A DNA stretch of 64,000 nucleotides from Pseudomonas sp. EpS/L25 (GCF_001512295.1 NZ_LNUP01000002.1:870263-934262); one strand, 5' to 3'. Positions 38,590 through 51,869 are shown, counted from the stretch's first letter. Made by a program: numbers and translations. The notes: generated by a model from the letters alone, not told the origin.

Positions 38590-39915
38590 TCAGGCGCCCT
38601 GCTGGATACGGGTGGCCCACTGCTGCGCATTGGCTATGAGTTCGGCCTCGTCCAGGCGCACGAGTTCGCCCTGGCGCAGCAGCGGCACGCCGCCGACCCA
38701 GACGTCGCTGACGCGGTCGCGGCCGGTGGCATAGATGAGTTGCGAAACGGGGTCGTAGAGTGGCTGCTGGGCGAGGCCGCTGAGGTCGATGGCGGTCAGG
38801 TCGGCGGCCTTGCCGACTTCCAGCGAGCCCAGGCAACGCTCCAGGCCCAGGGCGCGGGCGCCATTGAGGGTGGCCATGCGCAGGGCGCCATGGGCATCCA
38901 GGGCCGTGGCCGAGCCAGCGACGGCCTTGGCCAGCAGGGCGGCGGTGCGGGTCTCGCCGAGCAGATCGAGGTCGTTGTTGCTGGCCGCGCCGTCGGTGCC
39001 GATGGCGACGTTGACGCCGGCCTGCCGGAGGCGCTCCACCGGGCAGAAGCCGCTGGCCAGCTTGAGATTGGATTCCGGGCTGTGGATGACGTGGCTGTTG
39101 GTCTCGACCAGATTTTCCAGATCCTCGTCGTCCACCTGGGTCATGTGCACGGCCTGGAAGCGCGGCCCCAGCAGGCCCAGGCGGCGCAGCCGGCTGAGTG
39201 GCCGCTCGCCGGTCTGCTCCAGCGCCTGTTCCACTTCGAAGGCGGTCTCGTGCACGTGCATCTGGATCGGTGCCTGCAACTGCTCGGCCAGTACCAGGAT
39301 CTGTTCGAGCTTGGCATCGGCCACGGTATAGGGCGCATGGGGACCGAAGGCCACGCTGATGCGCTCGTGCAGCTTCATGTCGTCGAACAACTCCAGGCCA
39401 CGCCGGATCATGTCGTCCGCGGTGCGGGCGCCGGGAATCGGGAAGTCGAGGATCGGCAGGCAGACCTGGGCGCGCACCCCGGTGCGATGGATCGCCTCGC
39501 AGGCCACCTGGGGATAGAAGTACATGTCCGAGAAGCAGGTGATGCCGCCACGGATCTGCTCGGCGATGGCCAGGGTGGTGCCGTCGCGGATGAAGTCCTC
39601 GTCGACCCAGCGGCCCTCGGCGGGCCAGATATGGTCCTGCAGCCAGGTCTGCAGCGGCAGGTCGTCGGCCATGCCACGGAACAGCGTCATGGCAGCATGG
39701 CCGTGGGCGTTGATCAGCCCGGGGATCAGTACCTTGCCGGGCAGCTCCCGGGTTTCCCTGGCTGGATGGCGCAGGGCGTCGGCGCGCGGGGCGAGCAGGG
39801 CGATGCAGCCGTCGCGCACGCCCAGGGCGTAGTCGCTCAGGACCACTCCGGCGGGCTCCACCGGCACGATCCAGCTGGGGAGCAACAAGAGGTCCAGGGG
39901 CGCGGGGGTGGGCAT
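38590..39915 (-). CDS. mtaD: TRZ/ATZ-type deaminase, 5'-methylthioadenosine deaminase
   Basis: The 441-residue amidohydrolase has the metal-binding [20 protein letters not shown] (HxH), [13 protein letters not shown], and the later [16 protein letters not shown]. The P. aeruginosa gene at the same place (before ubiG and opposite mtnA) is a methylthioadenosine deaminase, and the location next to mtnA fits MTA salvage through methylthioinosine. ATG 39915 is chosen over a TTG five codons upstream. It runs divergently from mtnA, 118 bases apart. Confidence 0.85.
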   Translation of the reverse strand: MPTPAPLDLLLLPSWIVPVEPAGVVLSDYALGVRDGCIALLAPRADALRHPARETRELPGKVLIPGLINAHGHAAMTLFRGMADDLPLQTWLQDHIWPAEGRWVDEDFIRDGTTLAIAEQIRGGITCFSDMYFYPQVACEAIHRTGVRAQVCLPILDFPIPGARTADDMIRRGLELFDDMKLHERISVAFGPHAPYTVADAKLEQILVLAEQLQAPIQMHVHETAFEVEQALEQTGERPLSRLRRLGLLGPRFQAVHMTQVDDEDLENLVETNSHVIHSPESNLKLASGFCPVERLRQAGVNVAIGTDGAASNNDLDLLGETRTAALLAKAVAGSATALDAHGALRMATLNGARALGLERCLGSLEVGKAADLTAIDLSGLAQQPLYDPVSQLIYATGRDRVSDVWVGGVPLLRQGELVRLDEAELIANAQQWATRIQQGA

Positions 39916-40033
39916 CTGCGGCGGTTCCAAGAGGGGCGAATCGGCAGTATAGCGGTCCTTGCGGCGCTACCGCTAAATCCGCACGCCGATGCCGGTATAC
40001 TGGCGGGCTACAGATTCAGGTCGAGGAGAGATC

Positions 40034-41107
40034 ATGCGAGAGCGTCTGCTGGCGGCGGAAAAGATCAAGGCGATCGACTGGCGGGACGGTGCCCTGCACC
40101 TGCTCGACCAGCGCCTGTTGCCGCTGCGCGAACACTGGGTCGCCTGCCACAGCGCCGCCGAGGTGGCCCAGGCCATCCGCGACATGCTGGTGCGCGGCGC
40201 CCCGGCCATCGGCATCAGCGCCGCCTACGGCGTGGTGCTGGGCGCGCGGCAACGCGCGGCGGCAGGTGAAGACTGGGAAGAGACCCTGACCGCCGACTTC
40301 GAGCTGCTGGCGGCCTCGCGCCCCACCGCGGTCAACCTGTTCTGGGCCCTCAATCGCATGCGCGAGCGGCTGGCACGGGCGTCCGGCGAAGGTGCCCTGG
40401 CGGCGCTGGAGGCCGAGGCCGTGGCCATCCACCTGAGCGACCGCGAAGCCAACCTGACCATGGCCCAGCTGGGCGTCGAGCTGATCCGCAAGCACGACGC
40501 CAGCAAGCAGACCTTCCTCACCCACTGCAACACTGGCGCCCTGGCCACCGGTGGCTTCGGCACCGCCCTGGGTGTGCTGCGCGCGGCGCACCTGGACGGC
40601 CTGGTGGAATGCGTCCACGCCGACGAGACCCGTCCCTGGCTGCAGGGCTCGCGCCTGACCGCCTGGGAACTGGTCGGGGAGGGCATCCCGGTCAGTCTCA
40701 ACGCCGACGCCGCCGCCGCGCACCTGATGAAGACGCGCAACGTCGCCTGGGTGATCGTCGGCGCCGATCGCATCACCGCCAATGGCGACGTCGCCAACAA
40801 GATCGGTACCTACAACCTGGCGGTCATCGCCATGCACCACGGGGTGCGCTTCATGGTGGTGGCGCCCAGCTCCACCATCGACATGAAACTCGCGTCCGGC
40901 GACGACATCCCCATCGAGGAGCGCGCCGGTCATGAGTTGCTGGAAGTGGGTGGGCAGCGCATCGCCGCCGGCGTGGAGGCCTTCAATCCGGTGTTCGACG
41001 TCACTCCGGCCGATCTCATCGACGCCATCGTCACCGAGCGCGGTGTGGTGGAGCGGCCGGACGCCAAGAAGATGGCCGAGCTGATGAATCGCCGACGCCT
41101 GCATTGA
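40034..41107 (+). CDS. mtnA: Methylthioribose-1-phosphate isomerase
   Basis: The 357-residue enzyme isomerises methylthioribose-1-phosphate to the ribulose form in methionine salvage. It has the eIF2B-related landmarks [36 protein letters not shown] (catalytic Cys), [10 protein letters not shown] and [18 protein letters not shown] (catalytic Asp). ATG 40034 has GAGGAGAG in front; a longer upstream frame lacks support. It precedes gyrA, as in other pseudomonads. Confidence 0.96.
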   Translation: MRERLLAAEKIKAIDWRDGALHLLDQRLLPLREHWVACHSAAEVAQAIRDMLVRGAPAIGISAAYGVVLGARQRAAAGEDWEETLTADFELLAASRPTAVNLFWALNRMRERLARASGEGALAALEAEAVAIHLSDREANLTMAQLGVELIRKHDASKQTFLTHCNTGALATGGFGTALGVLRAAHLDGLVECVHADETRPWLQGSRLTAWELVGEGIPVSLNADAAAAHLMKTRNVAWVIVGADRITANGDVANKIGTYNLAVIAMHHGVRFMVVAPSSTIDMKLASGDDIPIEERAGHELLEVGGQRIAAGVEAFNPVFDVTPADLIDAIVTERGVVERPDAKKMAELMNRRRLH

Positions 41108-41342
41108 GGTGATCGCCAGGGGCGGATACATCCCTGAATGTGTTAGAATTTCGCTCTTTGCACAGGCTGTGTTCGAAAGCCCTCGGCAGGCGGTGATGCA
41201 GTGCCGAAAACCGGTCGGGACGCCCTTCGCGCCACCGGTGGCAGCCGCCGCCAGACGGGGCTTTCGCCTCTCCTAATATCAGGCTCGGCCGCCGTGCGGA
41301 CGAGCCCTAGCGCTTTTCAGATCAGAAGGAACCAGGCTTCTC

Positions 41343-44179
<2,837 letters not shown>

Positions 44180-44183
<4 letters not shown>

Positions 44184-45265
44184 GCAAGCGTGCCTACAAC
44201 TTCTGCGCCGGCCCGGCGGCCCTGCCCGAAGCGGTACTGCGCCAGGCCCAGGCCGATCTGCTGGATTGGCAGGGGCGTGGCCTGTCGGTGATGGAGATGA
44301 GCCACCGCGGTGAAGACTTCACCGCCATCTCGAGCCAGGCCGAGGCCGACCTGCGCGAGTTGCTGGTCATTCCCAACAACTACAGGGTGCTGTTCCTGCA
44401 GGGCGGTGCCAGCCTGCAATTCGCGCAGTTGGCGATGAACCTGATGCCCGAGGGCGGCAAGGCCGACTACATCGACACCGGCATCTGGTCGCGCAAGGCC
44501 ATCGAGCAGGCGCAGCACTACGGTGCGGTCAATGTCGCCGCCAGCGCCAAGCAGTACGACTACTTCGCCATCCCCGGGCAGAACGAGTGGCAGCTGTCCA
44601 AGGACGCGGCCTACGTCCACTACACGCCCAACGAGACCATCGGCGGCCTGGAGTTCGACTGGATTCCCGAGGTCGGTGACGTGCCCCTGGTGGCGGATGC
44701 CTCTTCCGACATCCTCTCGCGCCCGCTGGACGTCTCGCGCTTCGGCCTGATCTACGCCGGTGCCCAGAAGAACATCGGCCCGAGCGGCCTGGTGGTGGTG
44801 ATCGTCCGCGAAGACCTGCTGGGTCGCGCCCGCGCCGCCTGCCCGACGCTGCTGGACTACAAGGTCGAGGCCGACAACGGCTCCATGTACAACACCCCGG
44901 CGACCTTCTCCTGGTACCTGTCGGGCCTGGTGTTCAAGTGGCTGAAGGAGCAGGGCGGCCTGCCCGCCATGGAGCGCCTGAATCGCCAGAAGAAGGAGCT
45001 GCTGTATGGCTTCATCGACGCCAGCGACTTCTACAGCAACCCCATCGCCAAGAACGACCGCTCCTGGATGAACGTACCCTTCCGCCTGGCCGACGAGCGC
45101 CTGGACAAGGCCTTCCTCAAGGGTGCCGACGAGCGTGGGCTGCTGTATCTGCAGGGGCACCGCTCGGTGGGCGGCATGCGCGCCTCCATCTACAACGCCG
45201 TCACCCTGGAGGCCGTCCAGGCCCTGGTGACCTACCTGGCCGAATTCGAGAAGGAGCACGGCTGA
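44180..45265 (+). CDS. serC: Phosphoserine aminotransferase
   Basis: The 361-residue PLP enzyme makes O-phosphoserine in serine synthesis and 4-phosphohydroxythreonine in vitamin B6 synthesis. It begins [30 protein letters not shown] and [14 protein letters not shown] bind substrate and cofactor; the PLP lysine is in [12 protein letters not shown]. It overlaps gyrA by 4 bases and is followed by pheA after 2 bases, the standard gyrA-serC-pheA order. Confidence 0.97.
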
Positions 45266-45267
45266 TC

Positions 45268-46362
45268 ATGTCGGAACACGAGCTCAAGGCCCTGCGCCTG
45301 CGGATCGATAGTCTGGACGAACGCATCCAGGAGCTGATCAGCGAACGCGCCCGCTGCGCTCAGGACGTGGCGCGGGTCAAGATGAAGACGCTGGCGGAGG
45401 GCGAGAAGCCCGTGTTCTATCGACCCGAACGCGAGGCCCAGGTCCTCAAGCGGGTGATGGAGCGTAACAGTGGTCCGGTGGGCAACGAGGACATGGCGCG
45501 GCTGTTCCGCGAGATCATGTCCTGTTGCCTGGCCCTGGAAGAACCGCTGCACGTGGCCTACCTCGGCCCGGAAGGCACCTTCTCCCAGGCCGCCGCGCTC
45601 AAGCACTTCGGCAAGGCCGTGGTGACGCGTCCCATGGCCGCCATCGACGAGGTGTTCCGCGAGGTCGCGGCCGGTGCCTCCCAGTTCGGCGTGGTGCCGG
45701 TGGAAAACTCCACCGAGGGGGCGGTCAACCATACCCTGGACAGCTTCCTCGAGCACAACCTGTCGATCTGCGGCGAGGTGGAGCTGCGTATCCATCACCA
45801 TCTGCTGATCGGCGAGAACACCAAAGCCGACAGCATCACCCGCATCTATTCCCATGCCCAGTCGCTGGCCCAGTGCCGCAAGTGGCTGGACTCCTACTAC
45901 CCGAGCGTCGAGCGGGTGGCGGTGGCCAGCAACGCCGAAGCGGCGCGGCGGGTGAAAGGGGAGTGGAACAGCGCGGCCATCGCCGGCGACATGGCGGCCT
46001 CGCTCTACGGCCTGACCCCGGTACAGCAGAAGATCGAGGATCGGCCGGACAACTCCACACGCTTCCTCATCATCGGCAACCAGGACGTGCCGCCCAGTGG
46101 CGACGACAAGACCTCCATCATCGTCTCCATGCAGAACAAGCCGGGCGCTCTGCACGAGCTGCTGCTGCCGTTCCATGCCAACAACATCGATCTCAGCCGC
46201 ATCGAGACGCGCCCCTCGCGCAGCGGCAAGTGGACCTATGTCTTCTTCATCGACTTCGTCGGCCACCAGGCCGATCCGCTGATCCGCGATGTCCTGGAGC
46301 GGTTGTCCAGCAGTGCCGTGGCGCTGAAGGTACTCGGCTCCTACCCACGCGCCGTGCTCTGA
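45268..46362 (+). CDS. pheA: Bifunctional chorismate mutase / prephenate dehydratase
   Basis: The 364-residue P-protein has an AroQ-type chorismate mutase (residues about 5-90, LKALRLRIDSLDERIQELIS), a prephenate dehydratase (LGPEGTFSQAAALKHFG, VPVENSTEGAVNHTLDSF, NSTRFLIIG) and a C-terminal ACT domain (NKPGALHELLLPF, IETRPSRSGKWTY) for phenylalanine feedback. The start lies directly after the serC stop. Its TGA stop is the first bases of a dispersed repeat. Confidence 0.97.
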   Translation: MSEHELKALRLRIDSLDERIQELISERARCAQDVARVKMKTLAEGEKPVFYRPEREAQVLKRVMERNSGPVGNEDMARLFREIMSCCLALEEPLHVAYLGPEGTFSQAAALKHFGKAVVTRPMAAIDEVFREVAAGASQFGVVPVENSTEGAVNHTLDSFLEHNLSICGEVELRIHHHLLIGENTKADSITRIYSHAQSLAQCRKWLDSYYPSVERVAVASNAEAARRVKGEWNSAAIAGDMAASLYGLTPVQQKIEDRPDNSTRFLIIGNQDVPPSGDDKTSIIVSMQNKPGALHELLLPFHANNIDLSRIETRPSRSGKWTYVFFIDFVGHQADPLIRDVLERLSSSAVALKVLGSYPRAVL

Positions 46363-46570
46363 GAACCTGTCAAAGGCTGCTGCGCGTCGGCCAGGCGGCG
46401 TTGAAAATGGCCTGGGTCGCCAGTCCGGCCTGGGTAGGGGTAGCCCCGTCGCCATGCTCATTTACCACTCGTGAGCTCGAGCGCGAATCCGATCCGCTTC
46501 CTCAGCTATTTTCGTGGGGCCGCCTAGGCCTCGTTTGGCTCTGGCTCGCGAGACATTGAACAGGCTCTGA
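46360..46570. repeat. Dispersed intergenic element, copy F
   Basis: TGAGAACCTGTCAAAGGCTG at the left (its TGA is the pheA stop) and TTGAACAGGCTCTGA at the right form the inverted ends. The interior has CTGCGCGTCGGCCAGGCGGC, TGCTCATTTACCACTCGTGA and TGGCTCGCGAGA. The hairpin is partly degenerate on its right arm. Confidence 0.78.
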
Positions 46571-46586
46571 TTAGGATCTACGTGCG

Positions 46587-47069
46587 TCAGCGCCGACGCA
46601 CGCAACCGTGCTCGTCGAAGGTCACCAGGCGCGAGCGCTCCTTGCGGTTGCGCGCCTCGTAGTGATAGCGCGTCAGGGTATCCAGCTGGGAGATCCGCCG
46701 CGGTTGGCCCAGGGCGTTCTCCACGTCCGCGCGGCTCATGCCGGCCTTCACCTGCCCCCGAATGATCGCCTGGCGCCTTTCGCTGGCGGTGAGCAGATCA
46801 CCGCAACCATCCGTCTTGGTGGCGACCACCGTCGGCTCCTGTGCCTTGCGCTTGCGCTTGCGCGGCGCGGCTTTCGGTTTCGCCATCAGGGTGGGCTTGG
46901 CGCCGCCCGGGCGCGGGTTGTCCGCGCGCTGCAGGTGGCCATCGCTGTCCGGGGCGCAGCCCGTGGCGGAAAAGGTGACATGGCCGGCGGCATCTTCGCA
47001 GCGATACACCGTGGCCGCTGGCGCGGTGGTGCAGCCCAGCAGCAGGCCGAGCACGAGCAGCTTCTTCAT
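46587..47069 (-). CDS. Exported DUF4124-like protein
   Basis: The 160-residue product starts MKKLLVLGLLLGCTTAPAAT, a signal peptide; a Cys within LLGCTT leaves open a lipoprotein. Next is TVYRCEDAAGHVTFSATGCA, the DUF4124 signature. A basic linker (KPKAAPRKRKRKAQ) leads to a second part with SMRADVE-like text (GMSRADVENALGQPRRI), which resembles the SmpA/OmlA helix. It has a strong AAGGAGG site. The function is unknown; an envelope role is inferred. Confidence 0.8.
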   Translation of the reverse strand: MKKLLVLGLLLGCTTAPAATVYRCEDAAGHVTFSATGCAPDSDGHLQRADNPRPGGAKPTLMAKPKAAPRKRKRKAQEPTVVATKTDGCGDLLTASERRQAIIRGQVKAGMSRADVENALGQPRRISQLDTLTRYHYEARNRKERSRLVTFDEHGCVRRR

Positions 47070-47354
47070 GGGGCGTCCTCCTTGACGTAGGGGCTCAAGC
47101 TTAGCGGAGCGAGGGACTCTCGACGAGAGCTGGAGCGCTGTCTTCCCACCTGCTTGGAAGCCGTGCAAATAGCTGTTTTGAAAACCTTTTGCCTTCGCAC
47201 CCGCAACCGGTCCGGTGTATCATCCCCGCCGTCAGCCCCGCCGGGGCAGTGGTCATCCCCTATGGACTTACCCAGTCAATACTCAATCGCCTTTTTCGTC
47301 CCGTTGTTGAGATAGGGTTCGTCGGTGCGCTCCGCCGACGGGCCGGAGTGCGCT

Positions 47355-48800
47355 ATGACCGTAGTGAACGAAGCAGAGATCAGAAAGCCCCACGAGACGC
47401 TGCAAGAGCGGCTCGCCCAGGTCGTCGAGTTGCTGGAGCGCTACGACCTCGCCGTCGAGGCGCGTGAAGACCAGGACCGCGGCCCCGTCTCCCCCGCCGA
47501 CATTCCCGAAGAAGGCCTCGAAGAGCTGCGTGCGCGCCTGGACGAGCTGCACCCGGCCGACGTCGCCTTCATCCTGGAAGCCCTGCCGCAGGAAGATCGC
47601 CTGACCGTCTGGGGGCTGGTCAAGACCGAGCGCGACGGTGAAATCCTGCTGGAAGTCTCGGACGCCGTACGCGAAACCCTGATCGCCGACATGGACGATC
47701 AGGAGATCCTCGCGGTGGCCGGCCAGCTCGATGCCGACGAGCTGGCCGATCTGGCGCCGGATCTGCCGCGCGATGTGGTCCACGAGCTCATGGACGCCCT
47801 CGACGCCCAGCAGCGCGAGCGCGTGCGTTCCGCCCTGTCCTACGACGAGGATCAGGTCGGTGCCCTGATGGACTTCGAGATGGTGACCATCCGCGACGAC
47901 GTCGCCCTGGAGGTGGTGCTGCGCTATCTGCGGCGGCTCAAGGAGCTGCCGGACCATACCGACAAGCTCTTCGTCATCGATACCGACAGCATCCTCAAGG
48001 GCGTGCTGCCGATCAAGCGGCTGCTGGTCAACGACCCGGAAAAGCTGGTGGCCGACGTCATGGCCAAGGAGGCGGTCGCCTTCCATCCCGATGGGGATGC
48101 CTACGACGCTGCCCAGGCGTTCGAGCGCTACGACCTGGTCTCCGCGCCCGTGGTGGACAAGAACGGCAAGCTGATCGGCCGTCTTACCATCGACGAGATG
48201 GTCGACCTGATCCGCGAGGAGAGCGAGAGCGAAGTCCTCAGCATGGCCGGTCTGCGCGAAGACGAGGATGTCTTCGCCTCGGTGTGGAAGTCGGTAGGCA
48301 ACCGCTGGACCTGGCTGGCCACCAACCTCATCACCGCCTTCATCGCCTCGCGGGTCATTGGCCTGTTCGAGGGCTCGATCGAGAAGCTGGTGGCCCTGGC
48401 CGCGCTCATGCCCATCGTGGCCGGGATCGGCGGCAACTCGGGCAACCAGGCCATCACCATGATCGTCAGGGCCATGGCCCTGGGGCAGATCAGTGTGACC
48501 AGCACCGCGCGCCTGCTACGCAAGGAAATGGGCGTGGCGCTGTGCAATGGCGTGATCTGGGGTGGGGTGATCGGCCTGGTGGCCTTCTATCTCTACAGCA
48601 GCTGGTCGCTGGGACTGGTGATGATGGGGGCCATGACCCTGAATCTGCTGCTCGCCGCCTTCATGGGAGTACTCATCCCCATGACGCTGCAGCGCTTCGG
48701 TCGCGATCCAGCGATGGGATCCAGCGTGCTGATCACTGCAGTCACCGACAGCGGTGGCTTCTTCATCTTCCTGGGACTCGCCACCCTGTTCCTGATGTAG
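47355..48800 (+). CDS. mgtE: Magnesium transporter MgtE
   Basis: The 481-residue protein has the MgtE N-domain (residues about 40-140, LDELHPADVAFILEALPQED), two CBS domains (about 145-265, with LPIKRLLVNDP and FERYDLVSAPVVDKNGKLIG), a plug helix and five membrane helices (from RWTWLATNLITAFIASRVIG), including the pore segment PIVAGIGGNSGNQA. The CBS and N domains gate the channel by Mg. ATG 47355 has GGAG in front. The 285-base region upstream shows no gene. Confidence 0.96.
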   Translation: MTVVNEAEIRKPHETLQERLAQVVELLERYDLAVEAREDQDRGPVSPADIPEEGLEELRARLDELHPADVAFILEALPQEDRLTVWGLVKTERDGEILLEVSDAVRETLIADMDDQEILAVAGQLDADELADLAPDLPRDVVHELMDALDAQQRERVRSALSYDEDQVGALMDFEMVTIRDDVALEVVLRYLRRLKELPDHTDKLFVIDTDSILKGVLPIKRLLVNDPEKLVADVMAKEAVAFHPDGDAYDAAQAFERYDLVSAPVVDKNGKLIGRLTIDEMVDLIREESESEVLSMAGLREDEDVFASVWKSVGNRWTWLATNLITAFIASRVIGLFEGSIEKLVALAALMPIVAGIGGNSGNQAITMIVRAMALGQISVTSTARLLRKEMGVALCNGVIWGGVIGLVAFYLYSSWSLGLVMMGAMTLNLLLAAFMGVLIPMTLQRFGRDPAMGSSVLITAVTDSGGFFIFLGLATLFLM

Positions 48801-48806
48801 GCAAGG

Positions 48807-48829
48807 GGCTGCCCGATCACCGGGCAGCC
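48807..48829. terminator. Hairpin between convergent mgtE and amrZ
   Basis: GGCTGCCCG-ATCAC-CGGGCAGCC forms a 9-bp stem in the 38-base gap between the two stops. It could serve both strands, but T-runs are absent. Confidence 0.6.
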
Positions 48830-48838
48830 TAGCCGTGA

Positions 48839-49153
48839 CTAGGAAGCGGCGTCGATGTCGTAGGCGATGAGCGAGATCAGCGCGTTCTGCTGTCGGCCGG
48901 ACAGCTGGCGAAAGCGCTGCAGCAATTCCCGCTCGTTGGCGTTGATCTCCGGGCTGTCCAGGCGTAAGCCAGGTTCGTCGCCCAGGGCGCCTTCCTGCTG
49001 CAGGCTCTGCTCGAGACGCGCGATGATCTCGGAGTTCATGCTGCGGTGATGGTTGCGGGCCACATCCGCGATGCGCTCTCGCATGCCCTCGGGCAGGCGC
49101 ACGACGAATTTGTCAGCGGTACGGCTTGAGTAGGATCTAATGGCCTGGGTCAT
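48839..49153 (-). CDS. amrZ: Ribbon-helix-helix regulator AmrZ (AlgZ)
   Basis: The 104-residue protein is an Arc-type DNA-binding regulator. The N-terminal strand and helices ([40 protein letters not shown]) match P. aeruginosa AmrZ almost residue for residue, followed by the tetramerising C-terminal half ([20 protein letters not shown]). AmrZ controls alginate, flagellar, cyclic di-GMP and exopolysaccharide genes. Its gene stands alone, convergent to mgtE. Regulation of the flagellar genes in this window by it is plausible inference. Confidence 0.93.
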   Translation of the reverse strand: MTQAIRSYSSRTADKFVVRLPEGMRERIADVARNHHRSMNSEIIARLEQSLQQEGALGDEPGLRLDSPEINANERELLQRFRQLSGRQQNALISLIAYDIDAAS

Positions 49154-49412
49154 TGAGGTACTTCATCTGGAGTCAAAAATCAGTGAAGGCGCGAGCCCTC
49201 GTTCGTTCCGCTAGCACTCACGGGCACCTGGGACGTTAAGAACACCCTTCCCTAGGTAACTGTTTTTATTGACGTCAATTTACCGACGTACTGCCTAAAT
49301 TGCAAAACTATAAGCTCGAACGGCAGGGCGGTTGACGTTACAGCGAATCTGGCCGGCGTCAGCGGAGGCATGACAAACCTTCCGGTGATCGCTACCATGG
49401 TCGCCCTTTCCT

Positions 49413-49489
49413 GTCCCAGTAGCTCAATTGGATAGAGCATCCCCCTCCTAAGGGGAAGGTTGGTGGTTCGACCCCACTCTGGGACACCA
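49413..49489 (+). tRNA. tRNA-Arg (anticodon CCT)
   Basis: The 77-base gene folds as a full cloverleaf: acceptor GTCCCAG/CTGGGAC, D arm AGCTCAATTGGATAGAGC, anticodon stem CCCC-CTCCTAA-GGGG with CCT, and T arm GGTGGTTCGACCCCACT. CCA is encoded (49487-49489). It reads AGG codons. Such tRNAs are frequent integration sites. The sugar-modification cassette starts 246 bases downstream, but I found no duplicated tRNA end beyond it. Confidence 0.97.
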
Positions 49490-49537
49490 GATTCCTTTTC
49501 CACTCTTCTTCCTGGCTTTCCGCCAACCCTATCGCCT

Positions 49538-49563
49538 TGCCGAACCGTTACAGCAGTTCGGCA
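49538..49563. repeat. Inverted repeat after the tRNA
   Basis: TGCCGAAC and GTTCGGCA are perfect 8-bp arms around a 10-base loop, about 50 bases behind the tRNA. It may be a processing or termination structure. The rest of 49490-49734 shows no gene. Confidence 0.45.
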
Positions 49564-49734
49564 GCATAGGATAAAAACGGCGACACTGTCCGACTTCCAG
49601 GCTCTTCAGATACCGATTTGTGGCTATGGTCACAGCGTAGCGCAGCGGAATAAAACCTGACGAATTTATCTGTACTCTCCGATGGCTAACCGTCTGCATT
49701 GCATGAATCTGGAACGCCTCTGGAGGTTCGCGTC

Positions 49735-50754
49735 ATGGCCTTTTATCCCGTCCTACTTTCAGTCGTGTTCGTCGTTCGTAATCAGGCAACTGAGCTGCAG
49801 GGCGCCTTGGAGCGTGCCGCGGCTGTCGTCGGTCCTCTGGTAAGTGACTACGAACTTATCATCGTCGATAACGCGTCCGCTGATGACAGCGTAGCTCGAT
49901 TGAAGCAACTGACCAGTGTCGATGGACTTCCCAATTTGCAGGTATATGCGCTGACCAAGGAAGTGGACTCCGATACCGCTGCCTGGGTAGGCCTGGAGAA
50001 CGCGCTGGGTGACTTCGCGGTAGTTATAGATCCCGAAACGGATGACATCGGCTTCCTGCCCGACATGCTGGGCCGTGCCGCCGAAGGAACCGACGTGGTG
50101 TTCGCCAACAACCAGCAGAAAGTTCGGCAGACACTCTCGTACAGCCTCTGCGCCAAGGGCTTCAACAGCCTCTACAAGAGATTCAACGGGGTCGATCTCG
50201 CCAAGGATGCGCCCCAGTACCGCATGCTCAGCAAGAAGGTCATCAACTACATCCTGCGCCATCCGGCGCCAGCGCTGACCTATCGTCACCTGCCCGCCAC
50301 CGCGGGGTTCTCCCGCAGCAACCTGGAATACAGCGTGCCGCCGCGCAATGTCCGAGCCAAGCGGCTGTCCGGCAGCTTCGACCGGGGCGCGCGGTTGCTG
50401 GTGTCGTCCACGCGCAAGCCGATGCGGATGGTCAGCTTCCTGTCCATCGTCGGCGCCTTGTCGAACCTGCTCTATTCCGTTTACGTGATCGCCATCGGAT
50501 TGTTCAAGGATGACGTGGCACCGGGTTGGGTGACGATTTCGTTACAGCAGTCGGGCATGTTCTTTCTTATATCGCTGGTGCTGCTGGTCCTGGGCGAATA
50601 TGTCCTGCAATTGACCCACAGGGCCAATGAAGGTCCGCTGTATCACGTGGCCCAGGAGTTCACCAGCGCGGTCATGACGCGCCGGGACAAGCTCAATGTG
50701 GAAGTAGTGCAGGGCGGTAGCGCGAGACCTATCACCCAGACCGGCGTGGCCTGA
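49735..50754 (+). CDS. Family 2 glycosyltransferase with membrane anchor
   Basis: The 339-residue enzyme has a GT-A domain at the N-terminus (SVVFVVRNQATELQGALERA, ELIIVDNASADDSVARLKQL, then VVIDPETDDI as the DxD-like site). From about residue 235 there are two membrane helices (SFLSIVGALSNLLYSVYVIA, SGMFFLISLVLLVLGEYVLQ). This is the plan of polyprenyl-phosphate glycosyltransferases such as GtrB/ArnC. ATG 49735 has a GGAGG site. It is the first gene of a seven-gene operon-like run, so it probably charges the lipid carrier. Confidence 0.88.
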   Translation: MAFYPVLLSVVFVVRNQATELQGALERAAAVVGPLVSDYELIIVDNASADDSVARLKQLTSVDGLPNLQVYALTKEVDSDTAAWVGLENALGDFAVVIDPETDDIGFLPDMLGRAAEGTDVVFANNQQKVRQTLSYSLCAKGFNSLYKRFNGVDLAKDAPQYRMLSKKVINYILRHPAPALTYRHLPATAGFSRSNLEYSVPPRNVRAKRLSGSFDRGARLLVSSTRKPMRMVSFLSIVGALSNLLYSVYVIAIGLFKDDVAPGWVTISLQQSGMFFLISLVLLVLGEYVLQLTHRANEGPLYHVAQEFTSAVMTRRDKLNVEVVQGGSARPITQTGVA

Positions 50755-50762
50755 GGACGATC

Positions 50763-51869
50763 ATGAAAGACGCGATCGTCATAGGCGGCGGATTCTATGG
50801 GGCCATGACCGCCCTGTATCTGATGCGGGTAAGAGGCTTCGCCAAAGTCACCTTGATCGAACGCGAGCAGGGTTTGTTGAAGCGTGCTTCTTATCACAAT
50901 CAGGCACGGGTCCATAACGGTTACCACTATCCGCGAAGTTTCGTCACGGCCTTTCGCAGTCGGGTCAACTTGCCGCGCTTTCTGCAGGACTATCCCGATG
51001 TCGTGGTGAAGGACTTCACCAAGTTGTATGCCATCGCTCGCAACAACTCCAAGGTCACTGCCAAGCAGTTCGAACGCTTTTGCCAGGGTATCGAGGCGTC
51101 GCTGCAGGCGGCGCCGGAAGAGTTCTCCCGACTCTTCGACGACCGACTCATAGAAGCCGTGTATCTGACCGAGGAATATGCGTTCAACTCGGCCATCCTC
51201 GCCGCCGAAGTGGGGCGCGAGCTCGAGGCTGCCGGCGTCGAGCTGCTGTTCGAGAGCCGGGTCACCGCCATCCATGGTACGGCGGATGGTCTGAGCGTCG
51301 AGGTGGAGGGGAAGGGCGGCGCCCAGCAGGAGCGGCACGGACGATATCTGTTCAACTGCACCTACAGCGGCCTCAACCAGTACGGCGGAGATTTCCCCGG
51401 TACCGCCACCCGCCTGCGCCACGAGATCACCGAGATGGCGCTGGTGCAGATGCCGCCGGAGCTGCGCAATCTCGGCGTCACGGTGATGGACGGCCCCTTC
51501 TTCTCGATGATGCCGTTCCCGGCACGTGGTCTGCACACCCTGTCCCACGTGCGCTACACGCCGCACCTGAACTGGGAGGACGTCAACGGCAAGGATCCCT
51601 ACGGGCTGCTCGACGACTACGATCGCGCCTCCCGGGTCGACTGGATGGTGCGTGACGTGTCGCGGTACATGGCGGATGTGGCACGAGTGGAGTACCACGA
51701 TTCGCTCTTCGAGGTGAAGACCATCCTGATGAAGAACGAGGGGGACGATGGTCGTCCCATTCTCTTCGAACAGCATCCGCAATTGCCCGGCTGCTATTCG
51801 ATGCTGGGCGGCAAGATCGACAACATTTTCGATGCCTTGGAGCGCCTCGATGCGGAACCCTTCCACTGA
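50763..51869 (+). CDS. FAD-dependent oxidoreductase (DAO family)
   Basis: The 368-residue protein has the N-terminal dinucleotide fold AIVIGGGFYGAMTALYLMR and an acidic end of strand 2 (LIEREQGLLKRASYHNQARV) typical of the D-amino-acid oxidase family. The segment HNGYHYPRSF is shared with uncharacterised oxidoreductases in surface-polysaccharide clusters. No transmembrane part is seen. It may oxidise a sugar or a sugar-linked group. It starts 8 bases after the glycosyltransferase gene and its end overlaps the next gene by 20 bases. Confidence 0.82.
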   Translation: MKDAIVIGGGFYGAMTALYLMRVRGFAKVTLIEREQGLLKRASYHNQARVHNGYHYPRSFVTAFRSRVNLPRFLQDYPDVVVKDFTKLYAIARNNSKVTAKQFERFCQGIEASLQAAPEEFSRLFDDRLIEAVYLTEEYAFNSAILAAEVGRELEAAGVELLFESRVTAIHGTADGLSVEVEGKGGAQQERHGRYLFNCTYSGLNQYGGDFPGTATRLRHEITEMALVQMPPELRNLGVTVMDGPFFSMMPFPARGLHTLSHVRYTPHLNWEDVNGKDPYGLLDDYDRASRVDWMVRDVSRYMADVARVEYHDSLFEVKTILMKNEGDDGRPILFEQHPQLPGCYSMLGGKIDNIFDALERLDAEPFH

